Shown piece by piece: positions 12,423 through 24,135 of a stretch of 64,000 nucleotides of DNA. Numbering within the stretch: position 1 is the stretch's first letter; each line of letters opens with the position of its first letter. Under the pieces are notes generated by a model. That model was not told where the DNA came from, did not search any database, and saw only the letters and a program-made list of their open reading frames with translations. A program made the translations under genes and the position numbers. Origin of the DNA: Cristatella mucedo (Eukaryota > Bryozoa > Phylactolaemata > Cristatellidae). The stretch covers positions 747,501-811,500 of the forward strand of contig WPIO01000140.1 of NCBI GenBank assembly GCA_009760855.2, read 5' to 3'.

Positions 12423-12788
12423 AGAGCGCCGCTGCTGGGGCGGAGCGCGTTGGCCGCTCGAGGAGGAGACGGCTGGGGAGCGGCGCGAGCGACCTCTGCG
12501 GCAGGCGCGCGGAGACAGTTGCGCTGCGCCGCCACGCCGCGTCCCTGGGGAATAGTGAAAAATGACAATGTCGCCCGGAACTGCTGTACGAAATCATTCT
12601 GGCTGCCTGCAGAGTGAGAGCGTAATGGAGCCGTGCAGGCAGCGCACAGCGGCAAGCGTAAAGCACCGATGTATAGCACCTGTGTAATGGAAGCGAGGCT
12701 CGAGCGCTGCGAGCGAACTGTGGCGGCTCCTGCACGTGACTCGCTCAAGTACTTTGCCATTAACACGGTGCTTCTAAAAGCATTTTTT

Positions 12789-13140
12789 AGCTGATTTAGC
12801 AGCCTCATTTGTATCTCTACAAATTAAGGCGAGAAATTCCGCCTTTTCCTATGTTACGCCACAAGATGGCGTATTTGCTTCACGCGATAAGACGGCGTAG
12901 CATTGTCTTCCGCGACCAGTACTTCCGGGAGTGACATGTAACAGACGTGAAGTGTACGTTTTCTATGACTCAGTGAAGCGAGTGCACAGGCTGCAGCGTG
13001 CAGCTCGTAGCGGCAGAAGAGCCTTGCACGACTAGCACCAGCGCTTGCAGTTGGCAATGACGTATCGTTCCCAGCAGGATTCTAACCCACGACCTCGGTC
13101 GTGCTGAGAGAGAGCACCTTACCTCCGGGGCTATCGATGC
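12789..13140 (-). mobile_element. SINE family B, long form
   Basis: Reverse-oriented: terminal AGCTGATTTAGCAGCCTC, about 200 bp of extra sequence, then GCAGAAGAGCC and the tRNA-like head with B box GGATTCTAACCCACGACC. A second long form at 37417-37732 shares the extra segment (TTTGTATCTCTAC-like, ATGACTCAG). Confidence 0.7.
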
Positions 13141-13674
13141 CTGGCGGCGCTCTAGTTCTTGAAGACGATTGACAAACACTGTCGGAGCTGGTGGCTCGAA
13201 GCACGGCTACGGCTACGAGTTGCAGATGCAGATGCAGCCTCGATTCACGCAATTAAGCAGACGCTGCAGTTGAGAGCGCCCATACTTTAGTGGTCGTTAA
13301 TGAGGAATATATACTCTATTTCATAGGTGCAAGGAGGCGCATGCAGATTTCTCTCTCTACACGTACAGCGAGCGAGCGGAGGCCGTCTGCCGTGCGACTG
13401 AACGTCGAAAAAGAACTTTGCTTCGAGCGGGGATCGGTCTCACGAATCTCTCTCACTCATCATCAATCAATCGGTCGGTCAATCGGTCGGATCAATCATC
13501 AATCGGTCTCACGAATCGGTCTCACGATTCTCTGGAATGCCGGCCCGGTGCAATTACCGATTGCTCGTAGGAGACTCGTATACCTTCGGCTGCTTCGACG
13601 CAGTGCTTTACAGCTCGAAGCCTCGAGCTTCAACGTTTGCGTTCGATCTAAATTCCGATGTACGGCGTGAATGA

Positions 13675-13753
13675 ATGTGCGCGCGTGCATGTGCGTGCGC
13701 GCGTGCATGTGCGTGCGCGCGTGCATGTGCGTGCGCGCGTGTGTTCGCGTGCG
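13675..13753. repeat. 18-bp alternating purine-pyrimidine tandem repeat
   Basis: Unit GTGCGTGCGCGCGTGCAT, about four copies; every base alternates purine/pyrimidine. The frame across it reads CMCVRA repeated. Confidence 0.88.
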
Positions 13754-14224
13754 TTTGCAACGATGGCTCTGGCGCCGAGCTGCAGCCGATACGCCAGCAG
13801 CGACCGGCGACCAGAGAGAGTGCATCCGCTGCACGCGATCTAGCCTGGTCCAGGCAATTGTGGAAACCCTCTACGAGCGTTCCGCCTCCACGTCCTTAGA
13901 AAACCATGAATATGCTGATCGTGTATGCGCGGCGTTGCTAGCGTCAGAGGCGCTGCAGCCGGGGCTGAGGCGGGTGATAAAGATCTTCACAAGCGCGGGC
14001 CTAAAGATAAGCCGCTTGCGTGTACACGCCCACTGCATTGCGTCCTCACCTGACGAAGTCCATCGCGGCGACTCTATCAGCGGCTACAGTCCTACAAAGC
14101 TATAATCCGGGCCGCGAAATCCTTTCGTGATACTCAGTCCCATGACCAGCTCGGCGATGTGACATTCCGACTCGCGACAAGCAGAGGTTGTCTGGTTCGG
14201 AATGCGACTCGCGACAGCCGGTAC

Positions 14225-14271
<47 letters not shown>

Positions 14272-14385
14272 AATATATATATATGCAAATATATATATAT
14301 GCAAATATATATATATATATGCAAATATATATATATATGCAAATATATATATATGCAAATAAATATATGTATATAATGCATTATA
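14225..14385. repeat. (AT)n array with six ATGCAAAT inserts
   Basis: Pure AT for about 45 bp, then ATGCAAAT at 14267, 14283, 14299, 14319, 14337 and 14353, separated by AT runs. The SINE tail at 14398 adjoins it. Confidence 0.9.
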
Positions 14386-14397
14386 TATAGATAATCT

Positions 14398-14515
14398 ATT
14401 CGTACAAGGCCCTAAGAGAACTTATTCTCTATCCAGGCCCTTCACATATGCCACGGGGCTGGAGCCTACGACCGCGGTGGTCGTCAAAGGCGAGCACCTC
14501 AAACCCCTCCGGGCC
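14398..14515 (-). mobile_element. SINE family A
   Basis: Reverse-oriented. The tail (GGCCCTAAGAGAACTTATTC) faces the AT-rich microsatellite at 14225-14390; the head ends in CAAACCCCTCCGGGCC. Confidence 0.78.
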
Positions 14516-15507
14516 AAACCAAACCAAACCAAAGCGGCTGCAGACCTCCAGCGACTCGACGCGATGGCGCCGGTTGTTCCTGTTCCTTCCGCGCCGACGC
14601 GCCCGCGGGCGCTTAGCACGAGGCGGCGCGGTCCGCCCGCTGACCGCGGGGGCGGACCGCGATGACCTCGCGACGTGGCGGCGGCGGCGGCGGCGGTCTT
14701 AGCGGCCGGCCCCGAAGTCCCACGCTTGGCGACGTCGCTACGCGAGCGGCGAACGTGCGGCGGTGCGCAGCTGGTCGCAATTTCCGACGACACGCTCGAT
14801 CCGCGGCCCGCGGAGCCATGCAATCAGACGGTAATACGCTCGCAACGGTGTGTGTAAATAAATCTAGCGCCTAAAGCGAAATCGCCGCGCGGACGCCGCG
14901 TGCGCCGACGGATCATTATTGGTTTTTGCGTCAGTTTAAAGCACCTGCTCCCCCCCCCCGAAGTGAAGCGGCCTGCTGCATCTTCACGGTGGGCTCTCCT
15001 CCTCCTCCTGTTCCTCCTGCTCCTGCTCCTCCTCCTCCTGTCTCGACATCCACTGAGCAGTCGATGTGTGCGTCTCACGACGCTGCCTTTTGCCGCGCTC
15101 GCGCTCGGGGGCCCCAGCACGAGCTCATGTGGCGATGACTCACGCTAATGCGCGGCGTCCGCAGCGTCCGCAGCGACGGCGGGGATGCGCCACCCGGCGA
15201 CGGCTCGGACGCGAGAGCTGTTTCCTTTCTTCATAGAGCGCGCTGAACGCCGCGCGCCGCGCTAGCGGTCGCAGGGCGCCGCGATCCAGTTATCCGACGA
15301 TCGACCGGGTCGCAGCGGGCGGGCCTGCTCCGCAGCAGCTCCGTCGACAAATTGCTACGCCACTTAAAAAAAACTAATAGAAAGCGCTTTAGCGATTAGC
15401 GCGGCAGCCAGCGCGTAGGGCGAGGAGTGGCGGCGGCGCAGAGCGGAGCTGCGGCGCCACTCCTCTCCGGCTCCGCTCTGCGCCGCCTCTCACCCTCGCT
15501 GCTACGA

Positions 15508-15606
15508 ATCCTGCAGTGGAGCGAGTGGAGCGAGTGGAGCGAGTGGAGCGAGTGGAGCGAGTGGAGCGAGTGGAGCGAGTGAGGGGAGCGAGTGGAGCGA
15601 GTGGAG
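15508..15606. repeat. 9-bp tandem repeat (GTGGAGCGA)n
   Basis: About ten units with one variant (GTGAGGGGA). Reverse-strand translation reads TRS repeated; no other support for coding. Confidence 0.9.
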
Positions 15607-15611
15607 CCTGC

Positions 15612-15690
15612 ATTGCCAGCTGCAAGCGGAGGCGACAGCCGTTAAGGCTCTTCAGCCGCTATACAAATCGAGGCTGTCAAATCCACTAAG
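15612..15690 (+). mobile_element. SINE family B, 3' part
   Basis: GCAAGCGGAGGCGACAGCCG, TTAAGGCTCTTCAGCCGCTA and GAGGCTGTCAAATCC; head absent. Confidence 0.7.
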
Positions 15691-16634
15691 ATTTTCGAGC
15701 CGCGCGGCTCCGGCCGCGCGGCTCCGCTAGCCTCGAAGCTTCGAGCCGCGAAGTCCGTCCGAAGGCAGCACACACACGGTTAACCGCGGCGCAATGACTT
15801 GTAGATAGAGTGCGTTTTTTTACAGCGGCGATTAGGCGCAATGGTGAACGTTCGAAAGCGTTTGCATAGGGACGCTCCCCCCACCCTCCGGTCGCCTAAT
15901 GGCGGCGTCATTTCTTCGCCGCTCCGCCTACGGGCGGCGCGGTAAACGCGAGCAGCTCATTGGCGGCCGCCGCACGCCCCTCCCTCTTCCGCACTACGCT
16001 CCAAGCCTCCGCCATGCGCTTCCTTCTTTAGGTGCAAATCTGAGCTCAGTGAACAATCCCTTTTTATTGAATTATTTCACAGTGTATCTAAAGGTCGAAT
16101 TAGCGTGGCAGATTGTTGCTGGAGGCATCGGTGGGTCGTCTCTTTCCGATGCTAATGAGATCGGCTCTTCCTAGGAGAGCGCGGCGGCGGCCCGGATATC
16201 CCTACTCTCTCGCCGCCGCCGCCGCCGCCGCCGTAGCCGCCGCAGCCGCCTCAGCTCGGCGCGACGAGCTGTTGGGCTTTGGAGGGTGATCCTCAACCCG
16301 GTCAACGCTGGTACGAACGCTCTCCAACACGGAAGGAGTAATGAGTTAATGACGTCGCATTCCGCAGCTCCGCCCCGCTTAGCCTCCCGGAAGTATCGCA
16401 TCTCCCGTGACCTTTCATCGTGCTCGCACATCCGCTGTTGCTTGAGTCACTTCCGCTCGCTGCGACAATAATTCTGGGCTCGTGACCGCCGCCGCCGCGG
16501 CAGCCGCCGCTTCTGGCTGCCGCAAACAGCAAATGCCAAGGGTAGAGCGCCTGGGTAACCTTGGCAACCAACAGCAAGACGTAAACTCTCGCGATAAGAC
16601 CGCTCCGATGGCTCACAATCTAACAATCAGTACA

Positions 16635-16804
16635 AGCTGATTAAACAGCCTCTTTTTTATAGCGACAGAAGAGCCTTTACGGCTATCACCACCGCTTGCA
16701 GTGGCGATAAAGAATCGCCCACCGCAGGATTCGAACCCACGAACTCGGGGCCGAGGTCGTGGGTCGTGAAAAGCAACCGTCTTACCTAGTGAGCCATTGC
16801 GGCT
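16635..16804 (-). mobile_element. SINE family B, full length
   Basis: Reverse-oriented: AGCTGATTAAACAGCCTC, GACAGAAGAGCCTTTACGGC, GCGATAAAGAATCGCCC, B box GGATTCGAACCCACG, and A box CTTACCTAGTGAGCCAT. Confidence 0.88.
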
Positions 16805-17023
16805 CGCACTCGCGCTGAACGCTGAGACTGCGAATGGACGAAATTGCGAGCTTCGGTTTGCCGCCGGCCGCTGGTCCGGCAGAGCGCTCTCGCCTGCGAG
16901 GCCACGACTCGCTGCTGCGGCACGACTAGCAGCGTGGGCGTGGCGCTGGCTTCTTCGGGCAGCTACGCACCCCCAACACTTCGTGCCGAGCAGGCATAAA
17001 ATAGGTCGCAGCGTCCGTCAATC

Positions 17024-17025
17024 TT

Positions 17026-17107
<82 letters not shown>
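17024..17107. repeat. Long (CCG)n trinucleotide repeat
   Basis: About 28 uninterrupted CCG units, the longest in the window; poly-Ala, poly-Gly and poly-Arg frames there are artefacts. Confidence 0.92.
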
Positions 17108-17108
<1 letters not shown>

Positions 17109-17429
17109 TCCTCTTCGAGGATTGGCTGGCGCCCTTGCAGAATGCTGCAAGCGCTGTCGCAAAAGGCGATCGTGCGGCGACGCACCGGTCGGTCCAGAAT
17201 TCGGGCTGAGCGCGCGCTGGCTGGCAGTATTGAGACGCGCTGAGTCGACACGCCCTGGAAGCCTCTCCCCGGAAGAATGACCGGTAGCCCCGGGGGTACC
17301 AGCTTCCGGGTAGGGGGTCCGCATGCGGGGGCACGGCGGTGGGTGTCGGGCCGCGAGCCTCAACTTTCGCCACAGAATCGGATACAAAAATGTAATTCAT
17401 TCGTTTAGAGCCCTAAGAGAATATTATGA

Positions 17430-17562
17430 TATTCATTCATGATTTTACTCACCATTCAATTGCATTTCCCTTTGCAGCAAATGTAAAGCGCCTAGAAAGA
17501 GATTGAGTTCTCTGAGGGCGCTTTATCAAGTGCATTATTATTATTATTATTATTATTATTAT
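17430..17562 (+). mobile_element. L2/CR1-type LINE tail with (ATT)n
   Basis: About 130 bp of near-consensus 3' end: ACTCACCATTCAATTGCATT, AAAGCGCCTAGAAAGAGATT, GGGCGCTTTATCAAGTGC and eight to nine ATT units. A short reverse-oriented tail fragment (17399-17425) abuts its 5' side. Confidence 0.8.
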
Positions 17563-18712
17563 AGGCAAATAATTGGAGTGCATAGCGGACGTTCGATCTG
17601 CCGAATTTAAGGCACATAGATATATGCTGGAGCAGCAGAGGGCACTGCAGCTTCCCGCTGCGTGCTTCCGGTTGCGGCCGCTACTCGCCATTTGCAAATG
17701 TGGCAGAATGAGAGGACGATGTAGGTAAAAGGTAAGAGCAAAATTTTTTGCGCACAACTTTCAGAGAACTCAGCTCACTCGCGCGGTCTTTAAAACGACT
17801 CGCGAAGGCCCAAACGGCGCCGCCGGCTACGGATCCGCAACGCACCGTCCGACCTCGCCCGACTACCCGACGACCAACGATCCTTTGCGACGTTGCATTT
17901 CCGCTTACCGATACTCAGTTAAATCTCAATATACATACATATCCTCAAGTGTGAGCCCGGAGCGCCGGCTACGCCGGAGGTCAACTTACGGAAGGAAAGG
18001 AGGCGGAGTTAGCAGAAACTTCCGGCTACTAAGCGGTCTATGGAGGGGCTGCGGTGCCTGTCGGGCGGTGCCCGGCACGATCGATCGGCAGAGGACGCTG
18101 CAAGGCTTGCAGGTGCCGAAAGGCGTGCCGAAGTAGCAGTGTCGCTCGTGTCCGCCGCACTACCAAGTCGATCGCACTGGGTAGGAGGCTAGCGGCGTGA
18201 TACGCTCCGACGCCTGCGGAATTGCATCGTACTGAGCAACGCGGGCGATAATCTCCGGCGCACACATTCGTAGTCGCTCTACGAGCTAACGTTCTCCTAT
18301 GACCTTCAGGCTTTGAAATTTCCAGAATAATTACGTTAATGCAGTGCGTAGGCTTGCTAACAGGCTGAAGCCGTTGGCTCGAACCGCGAGCTGTAACCAT
18401 GGCAAACCGTCCAAAAAGGCAGCAACTCAGCAGGTCACGGCTCCGAGCACCGCAGCGCTTTTAAAGGAAAAGGACCCCTATTATCTACACGGTGCCTCAC
18501 TAAGCACTCGTGAAAATACCGGGGTTTTTATTTATTACTGATTGCGCTTACAATCTACTGTGAATGCTGCTGACAGCCAGCAGTCGTCAAGTCAGTAATA
18601 GTTATATTCACAGCGGCGGCACGTAACACGTGACAATTTAGCAGCCTTTTCCACAATCGATACGGTACCAGATCGATCGATCAGTTGCTTGTTTCAGGTG
18701 GATCGAGTGTAG

Positions 18713-18713
<1 letters not shown>

Positions 18714-18781
<68 letters not shown>
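18714..18781. repeat. (AT)n microsatellite
   Basis: About 33 AT units, perfect; no SINE tail is adjacent. Confidence 0.93.
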
Positions 18782-18783
<2 letters not shown>

Positions 18784-19226
18784 CATCCCTTTTTGAAGCG
18801 TTAACACACCTGAGGTTAACCTGATTGCGGCAGTGCCAGCGACTACGAGCATTTCCCGAATTATGTTCATTGGGAGCCTAATAGGTCCCACAATCCCGTG
18901 TTTAGAACTGTATAAAAGCAATCTAAAGTGATGGCTAATTGCTGTACTGCTGTACTATTTGCTGTACACGCTGTTATGTTTCGCCCCGTGGCCGTGTAGA
19001 TTATTTGGCTGCAGAGTAGACAGCCCCACGTTAACACCACGTGACACGCGATTAAAGTCATGCGGCGTTCTTGATTGCCAGCGAGCTCCGCCAGCGTCGG
19101 CGCAGCTGCACCTGCGTCGGCGCCGGAGCGGAGCTACTTGCGCTCGCCGTGATCGCTCTGATCGAAGAACACGTAACGAGCGCCGCGTTTGCGGTCAATA
19201 CTTCCACCCCGCAGCCGCTTCAGCGC

Positions 19227-19249
19227 GCCATTATACACATATATATATG

Positions 19250-19311
<62 letters not shown>
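19227..19311. repeat. (AT)n microsatellite
   Basis: Begins with ATATGTATATAC variants and becomes pure AT; directly abuts the 3' end of a SINE A copy. Confidence 0.93.
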
Positions 19312-19461
19312 TCATTTGAATTAGCGCCCTTAGAGAACTTGATCTCTATTCAGGCGCTTTACATATACCACGGGACTCGAGCCCACCATCTCGGCCAGAC
19401 CTTGGTCCTCGGGGGGGGGGGGGTTCGGGGCGAGCACCTTAACCGCTGGGCCACACCAGCA
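19312..19461 (-). mobile_element. SINE family A with a poly-G insertion
   Basis: Reverse-oriented: tail GCGCCCTTAGAGAACTTGAT beside an (AT)n array, B box GGGACTCGAGCCCACC, a run of about 13 G in the middle of the tRNA head, and GGGCGAGCACC-type A box. Confidence 0.82.
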
Positions 19462-20882
19462 CGGTGCGTTAGCAGCATTGTCTATGCCGTCCGGCTACGC
19501 CCAATCAAAGTCGTACTTTTTCCTTCCGCTTTGTTAAAAGAGCTTCCGACTGTAGGCCTGGTGTTGTTTGTTATCTATCACGGCGATACGCATCAAAAAG
19601 CTTGCGTACATTTCCTTATTTCCTTACGATAATTACCACTTCGCACGAGCAGCCAACAGCAGCGGCGGCTGCTGTCTGCCGTGGTCACGCGATCCACGAA
19701 GGCAGTGCCTGCGCCGACTCGGTACCCTGTCGCCGCGCAAAGCGCATCGCTTTGCGCTGCTGCTCTGAATACACCGAATGCCTTTACATCTATGCTTTGC
19801 TGTTAGTCGCTGCGCTGCAGCGCAGCCATCGCGCTTAGCCTTTGGAAGTAAAGACTCTGCATTAATCTGCTCCGTCACGCCGCATCCAGGCACTTGGCTG
19901 TCGCGTCGCATCGAGGCACTTTGCTGGCACAGCGATTATTATTACTTCTTACGCCTTCTAAATCTATTTCGCAGACGTAGAGGCGAATTTCCACACGCAA
20001 TACTCGTGCAAGTGTGCGTGCAGGCACATCTGTATCGGGCAGCCTGCCGTATGCACTCGCTGTAGCGATTAAAGGCTTTAACACAGTACGCATGCGCATG
20101 TTGACTTCCCTTTGACTAAACTCTTCCGATAATGCCTTAGGCCGAGCGCGAGAACTGAGCATTGATCGCCGTAGCGCTATGAAATTCTTCCTTCTGGACC
20201 GCAATTCCTGAGCGGCGGGATCAAATGGGAGTGCGTCGCGAATGCTTTAAGCTATAGCCGAAAGAGGCGCACTTTAAATCTTCAACGCCATCTCGAATTC
20301 GTGTAGCAATCTATTTATGCACTCTACCAGATATCAGTATATTATTTATTATAACATATATTTATTTATTCTACCAGACATTATTTATTATTGATATTTG
20401 ATGTTATTTGTCTATGCATTTATTTATTTATGTTTGCGCACTTATTCCTGAACATCGAGACCGAGTGAGAGAAGCGGTTTCTTAAAGAACACTTGAAAAG
20501 GAGGTCAATCAGATGACGGCAATATTGCGTTCATGTTTGCCAAAAACTTACGTGCCTCGCGACGACAGCGGCCCGGCTCGCGACACTCCGGTGATACTTG
20601 GCGCAAGTGAGTGCCGTGCGGCGGCGTCCTACAAGTGAGCAAGAGGGCGCCGCTTCCGGGTGGGCGGGCGCAAGTTTGTGCCTCTATACTGCCGCTCCCT
20701 CCGCTCGCGCTCGGCAACCGAGCGAGCACGAGTATTTCTCGCGGCCTTGCCTCTGCCTCTGTCTCTGCTTCTGCTCTTTTACTCTTTGCCTCACGGCAAC
20801 GCGCTTTTCGTCGGCTTCGACTGCGATTGACTAGATGAGATGCAATTGAGATCGCCAGCGTGGTGGCGATCATTGACGAGAC

Positions 20883-21069
20883 CAGTGGTTCTCAACCTTT
20901 CTAATGCCGCGCGACCATTTAATACTCCTCATGTTGTGGTGACCCCCCAACCATAAAACTATTGTGTGCAAAATGTAGAAATGCTAGTTTTCCGACGGTC
21001 TTAGGCGACCCCTGTGAAAGGGTCGTTGGACACCCAAAGGGGTCGCGACCCACAGGTTGAGAACCGCTG
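20883..21069 (+). mobile_element. SPIN-like hAT MITE, copy 1
   Basis: 187-bp element starting CAGTGGTTCTCAACC and ending GGTTGAGAACCGCTG, with the internal blocks TCATGTTGTGGTGACCCC, TTCCGACGGTCTTAGGCGAC and GGGGTCGCGACCCACAGG. These are the terminal sequences I know from SPIN (Space Invader) hAT transposons. Flanks GACGAGAC / GACTAGAC form an 8-bp target duplication with one mismatch. It has no coding capacity. Confidence 0.88.
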
Positions 21070-21162
21070 GACTAGACGTTCCACGAGCAGGAAAGCTTTT
21101 TTTCGAGGGGCGGCGTCAGTATTGCAAATTAGTTCTCGTCGCTCTCCTCTGGCCGCCGCCGC

Positions 21163-21292
21163 AGTCTGGCCCTGGTGCAAGGTGCTCACCTTTAACGACA
21201 GAGGTCGTGGGCTCGAGCCCTGCGGCGATTGTAAAGCGCTGGGTTAGAAATTAAGCACTCTCAGGGCGCCACGCACACGACGTGCATTATTT
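21163..21292 (+). mobile_element. SINE family A
   Basis: CAAGGTGCTCACCTTTAACG (A-box region), GTGGGCTCGAGCCCTGCGG (B box), and tail TTAGAAATTAAGCACTCTCA with GGGCGCCACGC; the tail is diverged. Confidence 0.75.
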
Positions 21293-21825
21293 CGTTGCAT
21301 TGATATCGTGCCGCCCGTCAGATTCGCCACGGCCAAGTGACCGACAGCCACGCGGTCTCGTCTGCCGAAAGACGCCGCTCAGCTGCGCCCGGCTGAGCTC
21401 ACGCTCCCTCGCTCTGACGCGTTCGCGGGCGCCCGGCGGCGGCGGCGGCGGGGTGATTTGAGCATGCGTAATCCGCGCCGGTCGGTCTCGGCTCACGCCC
21501 GGGCGAGGTTCGGTGCAGCGGCGCTTCTTGGCGCACCCGAGCCGCCGCGGCGGCGGCCGTTCGCACCGGACCGCAGATCTGACAAACCGATACGGTAAGA
21601 CAGTGCGCGGCCAGCGAGAGGCGAATTAAGAGGCGGCCGCCGGCTCGCACCGCCATTGCCCTGCCTGACTGACAGACGCTCGAGCTGCGTTGCGCGCTCT
21701 CAATTGAAGTGGGTGTGAATGGATGTAATTAAACAGCGGAGTGCATTCGAGACGGGGTCAAGACGAGAATGCAGCAGTGACATCGCCATTGTCCTGCGGC
21801 CTGCGGCGCTGGCCTAAGTGGCCAT

Positions 21826-21838
21826 AAGATGGCGGCGC
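21826..21838 (+). promoter_or_regulatory. YY1-like motif in a CpG-rich block
   Basis: AAGATGGCGGC is the classical YY1 core motif found near start sites of TATA-less genes. The surrounding 21.7-22.0 kb is CpG-rich, but I see no linked gene. Confidence 0.3.
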
Positions 21839-22261
21839 CCGAGGGTCGGAATGGTTAACCGAGCGGCGGGCGTGCAGGAGCATTAGCCCCGGCCGCCGCC
21901 ACTCATGCGGTGCCGGCCTCTTAACCATTCATAGGAGCCGTCGGTCCTTCGAAGGCCGGGCTCCTTAAGTAGCCGCTTCGGCACTCGGAGATGTGCAGTC
22001 ACCGACCGCGGATTGTGGCCCTCTGTTTTCACACTTAATTAGTTCGCCACGAGCGACCATTCAGGCTCGCAAGGTCAAGAACGGATGGTCCTTTACAATC
22101 GCGGTGCGATTTCTCGAGTGGAGCACAATTGATTCTAATAATGGAATCTCCTTATGGAGATGTACGTTTAGCTTAAGCGGAGTAAGTCCTGTTGCAGTAG
22201 TGCAAACAAGCACAGCCCTCTATAGCGATATGTTATGAGAATGTGCACGCAGTCCACCGCA

Positions 22262-22608
<347 letters not shown>

Positions 22609-22768
22609 GATGGCACACTAGGTAAGGCGGTTGCTTTCACTACCTCGGTCCCGAGGTCATGGGTTCAATTCCTGTGGTGGGCGATTCTTTATCGCCACTG
22701 CAAGCGGTGGTGATAGCCGTAAAGGCTCTTCTGTCGCTATACAAAAAGAGGCTGTTTAATCAGCTAGG
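22609..22768 (+). mobile_element. SINE family B inside a giant microsatellite
   Basis: GGCACACTAGGTAAGGCGG (A box), GTCATGGGTTCAATTCCTG (B box), GCGATTCTTTATCGCC and the end GAGGCTGTTTAATCAGC. Simple repeats abut both sides. Confidence 0.88.
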
Positions 22769-23082
<314 letters not shown>

Positions 23083-23397
23083 GCTGTTTCGTATTGCCGT
23101 AGCAAACGCTAGTTGCAGAATCGATTCAATTGCTCTTGAAGAGGATTTCCACAAGATGGGTGGTGGTAGTGCAGGCTTTGGCGGAGACATTTCTGTACCG
23201 GAAGTCGTCTGGCGAGCGCACTCCCACTTAGTCGGAAGTGCTGACCTGACTGCATTAGAGCAGCATTTGCCGCTGGCGGTCGGTCATAAGCGCAAAGTAG
23301 CCCGATGCGGACCACCGAAAAGACGGTACGGTATTACTGGTACTCTATTACTGGTACTATTACTGGCTATATTCAATAGGAATAAGAATAAAAAGGC

Positions 23398-24135
23398 ACT
23401 GGGAAAGCACCCTAGGAGAACTAAATCTCTCCATACGCACATAATGTATGCTCTACAAGAAGCTTGCCAATTGGTTTGAGATAGCATGCACCGAGTCACC
23501 GCGCATAAGCACATAAAGGGAAATTCACAGGGAACCAGCAAGTATTGCGAGTGACTCGGGTTTATGTTCCTGGCTTCTATTTAGATGCCGTCAAGTCGGG
23601 ATGTGTCGTGACGTCATTCGGGAGTCAGCTCCAGGCTTTGGGAGCAAACGAATTAAAGGCGCAATCACCAAATGACTTGAGGCTGGTTAGAGGCTCAGCT
23701 ATATGACTTGAGTCAGAAGAGCAGAGAGTAGGACGTCTAGCCTTATTGGGAAGTAGTCGGGATAGGATAGGATGGAGCTAGAAAATAAATAGACTTAATA
23801 ACGAGCAACGCAACCGTCGCAGTCGTTGCTTGGTGAAGAGCCTGTGCAGGTTGGTGAGAAGTGGCATAATATGGAAACTGCGACGTTCACGACAGAAAAG
23901 CCTAGTTGCAGAGTTGTGCACCAGCTGTAAGCACCGCCTTATTGCACTGGCCGGAAAACCTGCGAGTAGTAGGTTACAGAGGTCATGGTGGTTTGTCACA
24001 GGTGCGAGGACCAACTTATATGTGGTATCCATGTCAAAGCAAGACTGAGTTTTTGCACTGTTAAATAGCTGAAAGTAGGCAGAACTGGCTGTGGAGCTGA
24101 TTTGGTCGTCTAGTGCACGTAGTAACATAAAGTTC
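23398..24135 (-). mobile_element. L2/CR1-type LINE, 3' end, diverged
   Basis: Reverse-oriented. Minus-strand frames give DDQISSTASSAYFQLFNSAK, TYKLVLAPVTNHHDLCNLLL and RRCLQLVHNSATRL, the degraded RT C-terminus, followed by the family 3' UTR towards 23.4 kb. Confidence 0.8.

Larger units (their letters stand above)
9141..12788. other. Intergenic DNA, no gene recognised
   Basis: Contains the dispersed repeat at 9.4 kb, the 18S fragment at 11.3 kb, a GGCGAGCAGCGACGAGGAGC-type direct repeat at about 10645-10705, and a repeated TGGACAATGGCTGACTTT at about 11075-11115. The rest is GC-rich with no recognised coding. Confidence 0.6.
13141..17023. other. Intergenic DNA, no gene recognised outside listed repeats
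   Basis: A CCGATCGGTC/AATCGGTC-rich stretch at about 13460-13520, CpG-rich DNA at 14.5-15.5 kb and 15.7-16.0 kb. No protein recognised. Confidence 0.55.
17563..20882. other. Intergenic DNA, no gene recognised outside listed repeats
   Basis: Mixed composition. 20.3-20.45 kb has a TATTTATTTATT-rich patch. Nothing coding recognised. Confidence 0.55.

Noticed and set aside
11409-12808. Frames of 174-304 codons on both strands
   Set aside because: Same composition effect: mutually overlapping, Arg/Ala-rich, with no recognisable domain.
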